Notes under the pieces: generated by a model | The model's database searches: none | What the model was told of the DNA's origin: nothing | The model's input: only the letters and a program-made list of their open reading frames with translations | NCBI GenBank assembly: GCA_947579665.1 | Contig: OX388350.1 | Location: forward strand, 84,215,152 to 84,279,151 | Direction: 5' to 3' | DNA: 64,000 bases | DNA from: Sympetrum striolatum | Lineage: Eukaryota > Arthropoda > Insecta > Odonata > Libellulidae | Shown here: positions 48,483 through 62,501 of the stretch, one piece after another | Numbering within the stretch: the stretch's first letter is position 1 | Layout of the letters: each line of letters begins with the position of its first letter | Translations under genes and position numbers: made by a program

Positions 48483-49562
48483 ACGAGTAAAATGTAGCTT
48501 GCATACTGCAAGCAGATCGGCAATACTAATTTCATATCGGCATCATATCGGTACGGTTCTCAATTGAACAAAAAAAAATATTCAAAATATTCTTAAAATT
48601 CGCTGTTATTTTATCGTCTGGCATCGAACCCGGGTCTTACTGGTAAACTTACTATGCAGCACAATAGAAGATCAAAATCTCTAACTATGTGTGAAAATTC
48701 AAGCAGAAATATTTGTTACAACTGCCTCAAAAGACGTTCTTATTTTCACGAATGTAAATGCCTCTCTGGATTCGAACCAAGGACGATCCTTGAAATCTAA
48801 AACATGATTTTGAAATTTATCTATGATATCTAACTACATGCCAAATTTCAAGTTTCTATTTTGTTGGGAAAGGGTTCAAAATTATTATTGAAAATGGGAT
48901 CAGTTACTGATTGTATAGACGCCTGGTTTCGAACCCAGGACACACTGGTAGCTGTGACTGCACAGTTAGATTTTTATGAACTTGATCATATTTTATGCAA
49001 AGTTTGAAGTCAATATCATGCCGAGAAGTACCTAAAATCTGTCTCCGTTATCTCCATAAGAAATGCATTGTGGAGTACAAATGGCCCTCTGGGATCGAAC
49101 CAAGGACCATAAGCGAATAAAAAAAATTTGATTATGAAATATATTTATGATTTCTAACCCCATGCCAAATTTCAAGTTTCCATGCATTCGGAAAGGGGTC
49201 CATAAAAAATCTTAAAAATCTCCACAATGCGTTTTAAACGGCCGATTTTCGCCCCGACCTAGCATCGAACCCAGGATAATTTTCGTAAAACTCATTTATG
49301 TTTTCGATAGATCATGTTCATCTATATAGGCTCCTTGAGTTTTAATTCTCTACCTGTCCGGAAAGTATTTTTTTTTAATTCCCGAAAATCAAAGCAATGC
49401 ATTCAAACGGGAAAAATCGGCATTTTGGAGCCCTCTGGAATCGAACCCATGACACTGAGGTTCAAAATCGCAATTTTTCTGGAGGTTATACGTTATGGCC
49501 AATATGTCGTAAAAATTTCAAGCCATTGACGCAAGTGGTTTAGCCTGTGACTTTGTATCCTC
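48483..49562 (+). repeat. satellite unit 12, forward, type A, end i
   Basis: Full length with six boxes. The ending CATTGACGCAAGTGGTTTAG resembles that of the inverted unit 23. Confidence 0.88.
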
Positions 49563-49617
49563 TCTATATATATATCTATTATATATAGACGCTTCTCCGG
49601 ATATACCTATAAGTTAT

Positions 49618-50692
49618 ACGAGTAAAATGTAGCTTGCATACTGCAAGCAGATCGGCAATACTAATTTCATATCGGCATCATATCGGGACGGTCTTTAAAA
49701 GAAAAAAAAAGGATTTAATTTTTTCTTAAAATTCGCTGAAATTTCATCGTCTGGCATCGAACCCGGGTCTTACTGGTAAACCTAGTATGAAACACAATAG
49801 AAGATCACCATCTCTAACTATGTGTGAAAATTCAAGCAGAAATATTGGCTATAACTGCCTCAAAAAACGTTCTAATTTTCACGAATTTTAATGCCTCTCG
49901 GGACTCGAACCAAGGACGATCGTGGAATTCTAAAATATGTTTCTGATAGATATTTATGATCTCTATCTATATGCCGAATTTCAAGTTTCTATTTTAGTGG
50001 GAAAGGTTTCAAAATAATTCCTAAAAATCGGATCAAATTCTGATTTCAGAGACACCTGGTGTCGAACCCAGGACGTATTGCAAGCTGTGAATGCAGAGTT
50101 TGATTTGTAAAGACTTACTCTTGTATCAAGCAAAGTTTGAAGTTGATAGCATGTCGGAAAGTACCTAAATTTTGTTTCCGTTGTCTCCGTAAGAAATGCC
50201 TTGAGAAGTGCAAATGGCCCTCTGGGATCGAACCAAGGACCATCAGCGAACATGTAAAATTTAATTATGAAATATATTCAACATATATATCCACGTGCCG
50301 AGTTTCAAGTATCCATGTTATCGGGAAAGGATCCAAAAAAAATACTCAAATTCGCCACAATGCATTTTAAACGGCCGATTTTTGCCCCGACCAAGCATCG
50401 AACCATGGACTATATTCTAAGATGTTTTTCTGATTTTCGTTGGATACGCACGGCTTCTAGCGATCCCTCGTGTTTCAACTGTTTCTCTCCCCGGGAAGTA
50501 CCGCAAAAAAATTTTCGAAAATCCCCACCATGTATTCTTATGGAGAAAATCGCGACTTTGGGGCCCTATGGAATCGACCCCATGACCCTGAGGATCGAAA
50601 TCGCAATTTTTCTGGCGGTTACACGTTATGGCCAATGCGTCGTAAAAATTTCAAGTCAATCACGCTGGTGGTTTAGGCTGTGAATTAGTATC
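49618..50692 (+). repeat. satellite unit 13, forward, type A, end i
   Basis: Full length. Nearly identical to unit 22, which is 10.1 kb to the right in the same orientation; for example both have AAACGTTCTAATTTTCACGA and TGTCGGAAAGTACCTAAATT. Confidence 0.9.
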
Positions 50693-50720
50693 CTATCTAT
50701 CTATCTATCTATATAGGTAT

Positions 50721-51793
50721 ACGAGTAAAATGTTGCTTGCATACTGCAAGCAGATCGACAACACTAATTTCATGTCGGCATCATATAGGGACGGTCATCA
50801 AAAGAAAAAAGTGGATTGAAATTTTTCTTAGAATTCGCTTCAATTTCAGTGTCTGGTATCGAACCCGGGTCTTTACTGTGAACATACTATAAAAACACAA
50901 TAGAACATCACCATCTCTAACTATGTGTGAAAATTCAAGCAGAAATATGGGCTACAACTGCCTCAAAAGACGTTCTAATTTTCACGAATTTAAATGGCTC
51001 TCTGGATTCGAACCAAGGACGATCTTGGAAATCTAAAACATGTTTCTGAAAGTTATTTATGATCTCTATCTATATGCCGAATTTGAAGTTTCTATATTAT
51101 TGGGAAAGGGTTCAAAATAGTTCCTAAGAATTGAATCAATTACTGATTGTAGAGACGCCTGGTGTCGAACCCAGGACCTACTAGCAGCTGTGAAAACACA
51201 TAATGACTTGGTTTGACCTGATCTTATTAAATGCAAAGTTTGAAGTCAACAACTTGTCCGGAAGTACCTAAAATTTGCTTCCGTAATCTCCATAAGAAAT
51301 GCATTGTAGGATGTAAATGGCCCTCTGGGATCGAACCAAGGACCATCAGCGAGTTCTAAAATTTTATTATGAAATATATTTATGATATATATCCACGTAC
51401 CAAGTTTTAAGTTTCCAGGTCATCTGTAAGTAATTAAAAAAATCTTAAAAATCGCAATGTAAATTAAACGGGAGAATATTTGCCCTGGCCTAGCATCGAA
51501 CCAAGGATAATATTTGTAGATGTCTTTCTGGTTTCCTTTAGATATACACGGCATCTAGCGATCTCTAGAATTTCAACTCTCTTCTTTCCCGGGAAGTGCA
51601 CCAAAAAAATTTTCGAATATCCCCGCCATGTATCCTTATGGAGAAAATCGTGACTTTGGGGCCTTCTGGAATCGAACCCATGACACCGAGGTTCAATGTC
51701 GGCTTTTTCCTGGAGGTTACACGTTATGGCCAATAGGTCGTAAAAATTTCAAGTCGGTAGCAATTGTGGAACATGCTTAGACTTTTGATCCCC
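50721..51793 (+). repeat. satellite unit 14, forward, type A, end ii
   Basis: Ends CTTTTGATCCCCAGTG. Close relative of unit 17, sharing the AGTCATCTGTAAGTAATTAA and GCAATGTAAATTAAACGGGA variants. Confidence 0.88.
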
Positions 51794-51855
51794 AGTGTAT
51801 CTATTATATATAGACGCTTCTCCGGATATACTTATATATATATATATATATATAT

Positions 51856-52939
51856 ACACTGGGGATCAAAAGTCTAAGCATGTTCCACAAGTGCCACCGA
51901 CTTGAAATTTTTACGACATATTGGCCATAACGTGTAACCTCCAGGAAAAAGCCGACATTGAACCTCGGTGCCATGGGTTCGATTCCAGAAGGCCCCAAAG
52001 TCGCGATTTTCCCCATAAGATTACATGGCGGGGATTTTCGAAAATTTTTTTGAGGCACTTCCCGGAAAAGCAGAGAGTTGAAACTCGAGGGACCGCTAAA
52101 TGCCGTGCATAGGCAACGAAAATCGGAAAGACATCTTCGAATATTGTCCTTGGTTCGATGCTAGGCCGGGGCAAAAATCGGCCGTTTAAAATGCATTGCG
52201 GCGATTTTTAAGATTTTTTTTGGATCCTTTCCCGATAACATGGATACTTGAAACTCGGCACGTCGATAGATATCATGAATTTATTTCATAATCGAATTTT
52301 ACATATTAGCTTATGGTCCTTGGTTCGATCCCAGAGGACCATTTGCACTTCCCAATGCTTTTCTTACGGAGATAACGGAAACAAATTTTAGGTACTTCCC
52401 GGCACGATATCGACTTCAAACTTTGCATGTAGAAAGATCAAGTCCATACAAATCAAACAGTGCATTCACAGCTATCAAAGTGTCCTGGGTTCGACACCAG
52501 GTGTCTCTGCAATCAGAAGTTGATCCGATTTTTAGGAATTATTTTGAAACCTTTGCCAATAATATAGAAACTTGAAATTCGGCATATAGATTAAGATCAT
52601 AAATAACTTTCAGAAACATTTTTTAGATTTCCAAGATCGTCCTTGGTTCGAATCCAGAGAGCCATTTAAATTCGTGAAAAGTAGAACGTCTTTTGAGGCA
52701 GTTGTAGCCCATATTTCTGCTTGAATTTTCACACATCGTTAGAGATGGTGATGTTCTATTGTGCTGCATAGTAAGTTCACAGTAAAAACCCGGGTTCGAT
52801 GCCAGACGATGGAATTTAGGCAAATTTTAAGAAAAATTTCATTCCATTTTTTTCTTTTGATGGCCGTCCGGATATGATGCCGACATGAAAATAGTGTTGT
52901 CGATCTGCTTGCAGTATGCAAGCAACATTTTACTCGTAT
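51856..52939 (-). repeat. satellite unit 15, reverse, type A, end ii
   Basis: Full length. The middle and tag-side part is nearly identical to the right part of unit 23 (about 61620-62395). Confidence 0.88.
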
Positions 52940-52982
52940 ATATATATATATAAGTATATCCGGAGAAGCGTCTATATCTATT

Positions 52983-54098
52983 ACGAGTAAAATGTTGCTT
53001 GCATACTGCAAGCACATCGATAACAAAAGTTTTTTGTTGGCATCACATAGAGTGAGTCCTCAAAAGAAAAAAAAAATGGTTAGAAAATATTCTTAATTTC
53101 CGCTGCAATTTATTCGTCTGGCATCGAACCCAGGTCTTCCCGGTCATACTTACTATGCAAAACCACAGAAGATCACCATTTGTAACTATGTTTGAAAATT
53201 CAAGCAGAAATATTAACTGCAACTGCCTCAAACGACGTCCTACGTTTCCCTTATATTCCTTATGAGAGAAATGCTTATGTGCTCTGGCATCGAACCCAGG
53301 AATAGTACGGTGTTATCCAAATTTTTTTCTAAAACCAATTCTTTTCATACATCTTCCAGCCAAATACGAACTTCCTATCATTTCGATAAGTGCATCAAAA
53401 AAATAATGAAATACTAAACCAATGTATTTTAAACGGGAGACATATTTGCCGCCCGGCATCGAACCCGGATCTTTCTGGTAATTCTTCCTATGCATCATAA
53501 TAGAAGATCACTGTATCCAGCTATGTGTGAAAATTCGAGCAGAAATATTGGCTGCAACTGCCTCAAACGACGTCCAACTTTTCCCTTATATTCCTTATGA
53601 GAGAAACGGTAATGTGCTCTGGCATCGAACCCAGGAATAGTACGGGCTTATGAAATATTTTTTCTTAAACCAATTCATAATATTTATCTTCTAGCTGAGC
53701 GAAAAGTTCCTTACATTCCGGTAAGTGCATCAAAAAAATTAATGAAAAACTATCCCCATGCATTTTAAATGCGGGATTTTTACATCATCCTAGCATCGAA
53801 CCCGGGACGTTCTCATTAGTAGTCATTCATGTTTTTAATAGTTCTTGACCATATCTGCAAGCTCCTTGAATTTTGATTCTCTACCTGTCCGGGAAGTATT
53901 ATTTAAAAAATTTTGAAAATCGCCACCATGTATTCTTATGGAGAAAATCGGGACTTTGGGGCCTTCTGGAATCGAACCCATGACACCGAGGTTCAATGTC
54001 GGCTTTTTCCTGGAGGTTACACGTCATGGCCATAACGTCGTAAAAATTTCAAGTCGGTGGCACTTGAGGAACATGGCTAGACTTTTGATCCCCAGTGT
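52983..54098 (+). repeat. satellite unit 16, forward, type B, end ii
   Basis: The only type B unit with end ii. The first five modules resemble units 7 and 8 more distantly, and the last module resembles end-ii type A units, so it looks recombinant near 53900. Confidence 0.85.
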
Positions 54099-54144
54099 AT
54101 ATCTATTATATATAGATGCTTCTCCGGATTCATTCATATATCAT

Positions 54145-55218
54145 ACGAGTAAAATGTTGCTTGCATACTGCAAGCAGATCGACAACACTATTTTCATGTC
54201 GGCATCATATTGGGACGGCCATCAAAAGAAAAAAGTGGATTGAAATTTTTCTTAAAATTCGCTGAAATTCCATCGTCTGACATTGAACCCCGGTCTTACT
54301 GGTGAACCTACTATGAAACACAATAGAACATCACCATCTCTAACTATGTGTGAAAATTCAAGCAGAAATATAGGCTACAACTGCTTCAAAAGACGTTCTA
54401 ATTTTTACGAATTTAAATGGCTCTCTGGATTCGAACCAAGGACGATCTTGGAAATCTAAAACATATTTCTAAAAGTTATTTATGATCTCTATCTATATGC
54501 CGAATTTGAAGTTTCTATATTATTGGGAAAGGGTTCAAAATAGTTCCTAAAAATTGAATCAATTACTGATTGTAGAGACGCCTGGTGTCGAACCCAGGAC
54601 CTACTGGCAGCTGTAAAAACACATTATGACTTGATTTGACCTGATCTTATTAAATGCAAAGTTTGAAGTCAACATCTTGCCAGGAAGTACCTAAAATTTG
54701 TTTCCGTTATCTCCATAAGAAATGCATTGTAGGATGTAATTGGCCCTCTGGGATCGAACCAAGGACCATCAGCGAGTTCTAAAATTTTATTATAAAATAT
54801 ATTTATGATATATATCCACGTGCCAAGTTTCAAGTTTCCAAGTCATCTGTAAGTAATTAAAAAAAATCTTAAAAATCGCAATGTAAATTAAACGGGAGAA
54901 TATTTGCCCTGGCCTAGCATCGAACCAAGGATAGTATTTGTAGATGTCTTTAAAGTTTTCTTGAGATATACATGGCATCTAACGATCTCTTGAATTTCAA
55001 CTCTCAACTCTTCCGGGAAGTGCCTCAAAAAAATTTTCGAAAATCCCCGCCATGTAATCTTATGGGGAAAATCGCGAATTTGGGGCCTTCTGGAATCGAA
55101 CCCATGACACCTAGGTTCAAAGTCAGCTTTTTCCTGGAGATTACACGTCATGGCCATAACGTCGTAAAAATTTCAAGTCGGTGGCACTTGTGGAACATGG
55201 TTAGAATTTTGATCCCCT
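54145..55218 (+). repeat. satellite unit 17, forward, type A, end ii
   Basis: Sister of unit 14 in modules 1-4. The first box is altered (TTGAACCCCGG). Confidence 0.88.
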
Positions 55219-55296
55219 ATGAATGTATATATATATATATAGATGCTTCTCCGGATTCATTCATATATATACCTATATAGATAGATAGATAGATAG

Positions 55297-56396
55297 GATA
55301 CAAATTCACAGCCTAAACTACAAGCGTCATTGATCTGAAATTTTTATGACATATTGGCCATAACGTGAAACCCCCAGGAAAAAAGAGACTTTGATCCTCA
55401 GTGTCATAGGTTCGATTCCAGAGGGCCCCAAAGTCCCGATATCTCCCGTTTGAATGCATTGCCGTGATTTTCGGGAATTTAAAAAAAATACTTTCCGGAT
55501 AGGTAGAGAAGTAAAACTCAAGGTGCCTATATTTATGGTCTTGGACTTTCGAAAACATCAATCACTTTTACAAAAGTTATCCTGGGTTCGATTCTAGGAC
55601 GATGCAAAGATCTGCCCTTTAAAATACATGGGAGCCGTTTTTCATTATTTTTTTAGATGCACTTATCGAAATGATAGGATGTTCCTGCTTGGCTGGAAGA
55701 TGTATGGTACGAATAAGTTTTAGAAAAAAATTTTCATAAGACCGTACTGTTCCTGGGTTCGAAGCCAGAGCACAATAACGTTTCTCTCATAAGGAATATA
55801 AAGGAAAAGTAGGACGTCATTTGAGGCAGTTGTAACCAATATTTCTGCTTGAATTTGCATACGCGGTTAGAGATGGTGTTTTTCTGTTGTGCTGCATAGA
55901 AAGTTATTGCCTGAAAGACCCGGGTTCGATGCCGGGCGGTAAAAATATCCCCCATATATAATACTATGGGGTATCTTTTCATAATTTTTTTATGCATTTA
56001 TCGATATGTAAGGGAATTCTTGCTTAGATGGAACATGTATATTAACACTTTGTTTAAGAAAAAAAATAGATAAGACCATGCTGTTCCTGGGTTAGATGCC
56101 AGAGCACATTATAATTTCTCAAATAAGGAGTGTATGTGAATAGCAGGACGTCGTTTGAGGTAGTTGCACCTAATAGTTTTGCTTGAATTTTCACACATAG
56201 TTTATATGGTAATCTTCTATTTTGCTGCATAATAAGTACACCAGGAAGACCGGGGTTCGCTGCCAGGCGATTAAATTGCAGCGAATTCTACGAATATTTT
56301 GAATTTTTTTTTCTTTTGATGTCCGTCCCGATATGATGCCGATATGAAATTAGTGTTGTCGATCTGCTTGCAGTATGCAAGCAACATTTTACTCGT
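55297..56396 (-). repeat. satellite unit 18, reverse, type B, end i
   Basis: Full-length inverted relative of units 7 and 8, with very high identity by eye. Confidence 0.9.
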
Positions 56397-56453
56397 ATAT
56401 ATATAGGTATATCCGGAGAAGCGTCTATATATAATAGATATTCATATATATAT

Positions 56454-57532
56454 ACGAGTAAAATGTAGCTTGCATACTGCAAGCAGATCGGCAATACTAA
56501 TTTCATATCGGCATCATATCGGGAAGGTCCTCAAAAGAAAAAAAAGGATTGAAATTAATCTTAAAATTCGCTGAAATTCATCGTCAGGCATCGAACCCGG
56601 GTCTTACGGGAGAACCTACTATGCAGCACAATAAAAGATCACCATCTCTAACTATGTGTGAAAATTCAAGCAGAAATATTGGCTGCAACTGCCTGAAACG
56701 ACATCCTACTTTTCTCGAATGTAAATGGCTCTCCGGATTCGAACCAAGGACGATCTTGGAAATCTGAAACATGCATTTGAATTATATCTATGATTTCTAT
56801 CTATATGCCGAATCTCAAGTTTCTATATCATTGGGAAAGGGTTCAAAATAATTCATAAATTTCGGATCAACTACTGATTGTAGAGACGTCTGGTGTCGAA
56901 CCCAGGACACATTAGTAACTGTGAATGCACAGGTTGATTTGTGAGGATCTGATCTTATTTTATTCAAAGTTTGAAGTTGATATCATGCCGGGAAGTACCT
57001 AAAACTTGTTTCCGTTATCTCCATAAGAAATGCATTGTCGAATGTAAATGGCCTTCTGGGATCGAACCAAGGACCATCAAGGAAAACATAAAAATTGATT
57101 ATGAAATATATTTATGATCTCCAACTTCATGCCAAATTTCAAGTTTCCATGTCATCGGTAAATGGTCCAAAAAAAATCTTAAAAATCGCCACAATGCATT
57201 TTAAACGGCCGATTTTTGCCTCGACCTAGCATCGAACCCAGGATATTTTCCGTAAAACTCATTTATGTTTGCGATAGATCATGTTCATATATAAAGGCTC
57301 CTAGAGTTTCGATTCTCTACCTATCCGGGAAGTATTTTTTAAAAATTCCCGAAAATCACGGCAATGCATTTAAACGGGAAAAATCGGGACTTTAGGGCCC
57401 TCTGGAATCGAACCTATGACACTGAGGATCAAAGTCGCTTTTTTCCTGGGGGTTTCACGTTATGGCCAATATGTCATAAAAATTTCAAGTCAATGACCCT
57501 TGTGGTTTAGCCTGTGAATTTGTATCCTATCT
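56454..57532 (+). repeat. satellite unit 19, forward, type A, end i
   Basis: Full length with six intact boxes, followed by an ATAGCTAT-containing linker like that left of unit 3. Confidence 0.88.
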
Positions 57533-57616
57533 ATATAGCTATATAGCTATCTATTATATATAGATGCTTCTCCGGATTCATTCATGTATATACCTATATA
57601 GATAGATAGATAGATA

Positions 57617-58689
57617 GGATACTAATTCACAGCCTAAACCACAAGCGTGATTGACTTGAAATTTTTACGGCGAATTGGCCATAACGTACAACCACCAGAA
57701 AAAATGCGATTTTGAACCTCAGTGTCATGGGTTCGATTCCAGAAGGCCTCAAAGTCGCGATTTTCTCCATAAGGATACATGGCGGGGATTTTCGAAAATT
57801 TTTTTGGTGCACTTCCCGGAAACGTAGAGAATTAAAATTCAAGGGATCGCTAGAAGCCGTGCAACTCCAACGTAAATCAGAAAGACATCGACGAATATGG
57901 TCCATGGTTCGATCCTAGGTCGGGGCAAATATCGGCCGTTTAAAATGCATTGCGGCGATTTTGAAGATTTTTTTTGGATCCTTTCCCGATAACGTGGATA
58001 CTTGAAACTCGGCACGTGGATAGATATAATGAATATATTTCATAATAAAATTTTACATGTTCGCTGATGGTTCTTGGTTCGATCCCAGAGGGCCATTTGC
58101 ACTTCTCAATGCATTTCTTACGGAGATGACGGAAACAAAATTTAGGTCTTTCCTGGCATGCTATCGACTTCAAACTTTCCATGATACAAGAGCAGGTACT
58201 TACAAATCAAACTGTTCATTCACAGTTTACAATATGTCCTGGGTTCGACACCAGGTGTCTCTGCAATCAGAAGTTGATCCGATTTTTAGGAATTATTTTG
58301 AAACCTTTCCCAATAATATAGAAACTTGAAATTCAGCATATACTTAGATATCATAAATAGGTTTCTGAAACATATTTTAGATTTCCAAGATCGTCCTTGG
58401 TTCGAATCCAGAGAGCCATTTAAATCGTGAAAAGTAGAACGTCTTTTGAGGCAGTTGTAGCCAACATTTCTGCTTGAATTTTCACACACAGTCAGAATTG
58501 GTGATCTTCTATAGTGCTGCATAGTAATTTTACCAGTATGACCCGGGTTTGTTACCAGACGATGAAATTGCAGCGAATTTTAAGAATATTTACAATCCTT
58601 TTATTTTCTTTTGAGGACCCTCCCAAAATGATGCCGATATGAAATTAATATGCCGATCTGCTTGCAGTATGCAAGCTACATTTTACTCG
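57617..58689 (-). repeat. satellite unit 20, reverse, type A, end i
   Basis: Full length. The box nearest the tag is altered (GGGTTTGTTACC). Confidence 0.88.
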
Positions 58690-58746
58690 TAATAGATATA
58701 GATGCTTCTCCGGATTCATTCATATATATACCTATATAGATAGATA

Positions 58747-59711
58747 GGATACAAATTCACAGCCTAAACTACAAGCGTCATTGATCTGAAATTTTTATGA
58801 CATATTGGCCATAACGTGAAACCCCCAGGAAAAAAGAGACTTTGATCCTCAGTGTCATAGGTTCGATTCCAGAGGGCCCCAAAGTCCAGATTTTTCCCGT
58901 TTGAATGCATTGCCGTTATTTTCTGGAATTAAAAAAAAATACTTTCCGGATAGGTAGAGAAGTAAAACTCAAGGTGCCTATATTTATGGTCATGGACTTT
59001 CGAAAACATCAATGACTTTTAAAAAAGTTATCCTGGGTTCGATGCTAGGACGATGCAAAGATCTGCCCTTTAAAATACATGGGAGCCGTTTTTCATTATT
59101 TTTTTAGATGCAGTTATCGAAATGATAGGATGTTCGTGCTTGGCTGGAAGATGTATGGTACGAATAAGTTTTAGAAAAAAATTTTCATAAGACCGTACTG
59201 TTCCTGGGTTCGAAGCCAGAGCACAATAACGTTTCTCTCATAAGGAATATAAAGGAAAAGTAGGACGTCATTTGAGGCAGTTGTAACCAATATTTCTGCT
59301 TGAATGTGCATACGCGGTTAGAGATGGTGTTTTTCTGTTGTGCTACATAGAAAGTATTGGCTGAAAGACCCGGGTTCGATGCCGGGCGGTAAAAATATCC
59401 CCCATATATAATACTATGGGGTATCTTTTCATAATTTTTTTATGCATTTATCGCTATGTAAGGGAGCTCTTGCTTAGATGGAAGATGTATATTAACACTT
59501 TGTTTAAGAAAAAAAATAGATAAGACCATGCTGTTCCTGGGTTCGATGTAAGTACACCAGGAAGACCGGGGTTCGCTGCCAGGCGATTAAATTGCAGCGA
59601 ATTCTACGAATATTTTGTATTTTTTTTCTTTTGATGTCCGTCCCGATATGATGCCGATATGAAATTAGTGTTGTCGATCTGCTTGCAGTATGCAAGCAAC
59701 ATTTTACTCGT
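58747..59711 (-). repeat. satellite unit 21, reverse, type B with deletion, end i
   Basis: Close to unit 18 but lacks about 137 bp: GGTTCGATG at 59541 joins directly to TAAGTACACCAGG. The last two boxes are therefore only about 30 bp apart. Confidence 0.88.
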
Positions 59712-59736
59712 AATAGATAGATATTCATATATATAT

Positions 59737-60811
59737 ACGAGTAAAATGTAGCTTGCATACTGCAAGCAGATCGGCAATACTAATTTCATATCGGCATCAT
59801 ATCGGGACGGTCTTTAAAAGAAAAAAAAAGGATTTAATTTTTTCTTAAAATTCGCTGAAATTTCATCGTCTGGGATCGAACCCTGGTCTTACTGGTAAAC
59901 CTACTATGAAACACAATAGAAGATCACCATCTCTAACTATGTGTGAAAATTCAAGCAGAAATATTGGCTATAACTGCCTCAAAAAACGTTCTAATTTTCA
60001 CGAATCTTAATGCCTCTCGGGACTCGAACCAAGGACGATCGTGGAAGTCTAAAATATGTTTCTGATAGATATTTATGATCTCTATCTATATGCCGAATTT
60101 CAAGTTTCTATTTTAGTGGGAAAGGTTTCAAAATAATTCCTAAAAATCGGATCAAATTCTGATTTCAGAGACACCTGGTGTCGAACCCAGGACGTATTGC
60201 AAGCTGTGAATGCAGAATTTGATTTGTAAAGACTTACTCTTGTATCATGCAAAGTTTGAAGTTGATAGCATGTCGGAAAGTACCTAAATTTTGTTTCCGT
60301 TGTCTCCGTAAGAAATGCATTGAGAAGTGCAAATGGCCCTCTGGGATCGAACCAAGGACCATCAGCGAACATGTAAAATTTGATTATGAAGTATATTCAT
60401 GATATCTATCCACGTGCCGAGTTTCGAATATCCATGTTATCGGGAAAGGATCCAAAAAAAATCTTCAAAATCGCCGTAATGCATTTTAAACGGCCGATTT
60501 TTTCCCCGACCTAGCATCGAACCATGGACTATATTCTAAGATGTTTTTCTGATTTTCGTTGGATACGCACGGCTTTTAGCGATCCCTCGAGTTTCAACTC
60601 TTTCTCTCCCCGGGAAGTACCTCAAAAAAATTTTCGAAAATCTCCGCCATGTATTCTTATGGAGAAAATCGCGACTTTGGGGCCCTCTGGAACCGAACCC
60701 ATGACCCTGAGGATCAAAATCGCAATTTTTCTGGCGGTTACACGTTATGGCCAATACGTCGTAAAAATTTCAAGTCAATCACGCTTGTGGTTTAGGCTGT
60801 GAATTAGTATC

Positions 60812-60812
<1 letters not shown>
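59737..60812 (+). repeat. satellite unit 22, forward, type A, end i
   Basis: Near-identical to unit 13. Followed by about ten TATC repeats. Confidence 0.9.
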
Positions 60813-60851
<39 letters not shown>

Positions 60852-60911
60852 ATAGGTATATCCATGAATGAATCCGGAGAAGCATCTATATATAATAGAT
60901 ATATAATAGAG

Positions 60912-62395
60912 AGGATACAAATTCACAGCCTAAACCACTAGCGTCAATGGCTTGAAATTTTTACGACGTATTGGCCATAACGTATAACCTCCAGAAAAAT
61001 TGCGATTTTGAACCTCAGTGTCATGGGTTCGATTCCAGAGGGCCCTAAAGTCCCGATTTTTCCCGTTTAAATGCATTGCTTTGATTTTCGGGAATTAAAA
61101 AAAAATACTTTCCGGGTAGGTAGAGAATCAAAACTCAAGGAGCCTATATATATGAACATGATCTATCGATAACATAAATGAGTTATACGGAAAATATCCT
61201 GGGTTCGATGCTAGGTCGGGGCAAAAATCGGCCGTTTAAAATGCATTGTGGCGATTTTAAAGATTTTTTTTGGACCTCTTTCCGAATGCATGGAAACTTG
61301 AAATTCGGCAAGGGTTTAGATATCATAAATATATTTCATAATAAAATTTTACATATTCGCTGAGGGTCCTTGGTTCGATCCCAGAGGCCCATTTGCACTC
61401 CACAATGCATTTCTTATGGGGATAACGGAAACACATTTAGGTGATAACAAATATCCTGGGTTCGATGCTAGGTCGAGGAAAAAAATTGCCGTTTAAAATG
61501 CATTGTGGCGATTTTTTAGATTTTTTTTGGACCCTTTCCAGATGGCATGGAAACTTGAAATTCGGCATGGGTTTAGATATCATAAATTTATTTAATAATC
61601 AAATTTTACAAATTTGCTAGGCCGGGGCAAAATTCGGCCGTTTAAAATGCATTGCGGCGATTTTTAAGATTTTTTTTGGATCCTTTCCCGATAACATGGA
61701 TTATTGAAACTCGGCACGTCAATAGATATCATGAATTTATTTCATAATCGAATTTTACATATTAGCTTATGGTCCTTGGTTCGATCCCAGAGGACCATTT
61801 GCACTTCCCAATGCTTTTCTTACGGAGATAACGGAAACAAATTTTAGGTACTTCCCGGCACGATATCAACTTCAAACTTTGCATGTACAAAGATCAAGTC
61901 CATACAAATCAAACAGTGCATTCACAGCTATCAAAGAGTCCTGGGTTCGACACCAGGTGTCTCTGCAATCAGAAGTTAATCCGATTTTTAGGAATTATTT
62001 TGAAACCTTTGCCAATAATATAGAAACTTAAAATTCGGCATATAGATAGAAATCATAAATAACTTTCAGAAACATTTTTTAGATTTCCAAGATCGTCCTT
62101 GGTTCGAATCCAGAGAGCCATTTAAATTCGTAAAAATTAGAACGTCTTTTGAGGCAGTTGTAGCCCATATTTCTGCTTGAATTTTCACACATCGTTAGAG
62201 ATGGTGATGTTCTATTGTGCTGCATAGTAAGTTCACAGTAAAGACCCGGGTTCGATGCCGGACGATGGAATTTAGGCAAATTTTAAGAAAAATTTCAATC
62301 TTTTTTTTTCTTTTGATGGCCGTCCGGATATGATGCCGACATAAAAATAGTGTTGCCGATCTGCTTGCAGTATGCAAGCAACATTTTACTCGTAT
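60912..62395 (-). repeat. satellite unit 23, reverse, type A, enlarged chimera, end i
   Basis: About 1.48 kb. Modules 6, 5 and 4 are followed at about 61438 by a second module 5-like piece, and at about 61617 by a third (CTAGGCCGGGGCAAAATTCG), after which the unit runs normally to its tag. Two internal breakpoints are implied. Confidence 0.85.
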
Positions 62396-62501
62396 ATATA
62401 TATATATATATAAGTATATCCGGAGAAGCGTCTATATATAATAGATACATGAATGAATCCGGAGAAGCATCTATATATAATAGATATATATATATAGGGG
62501 A

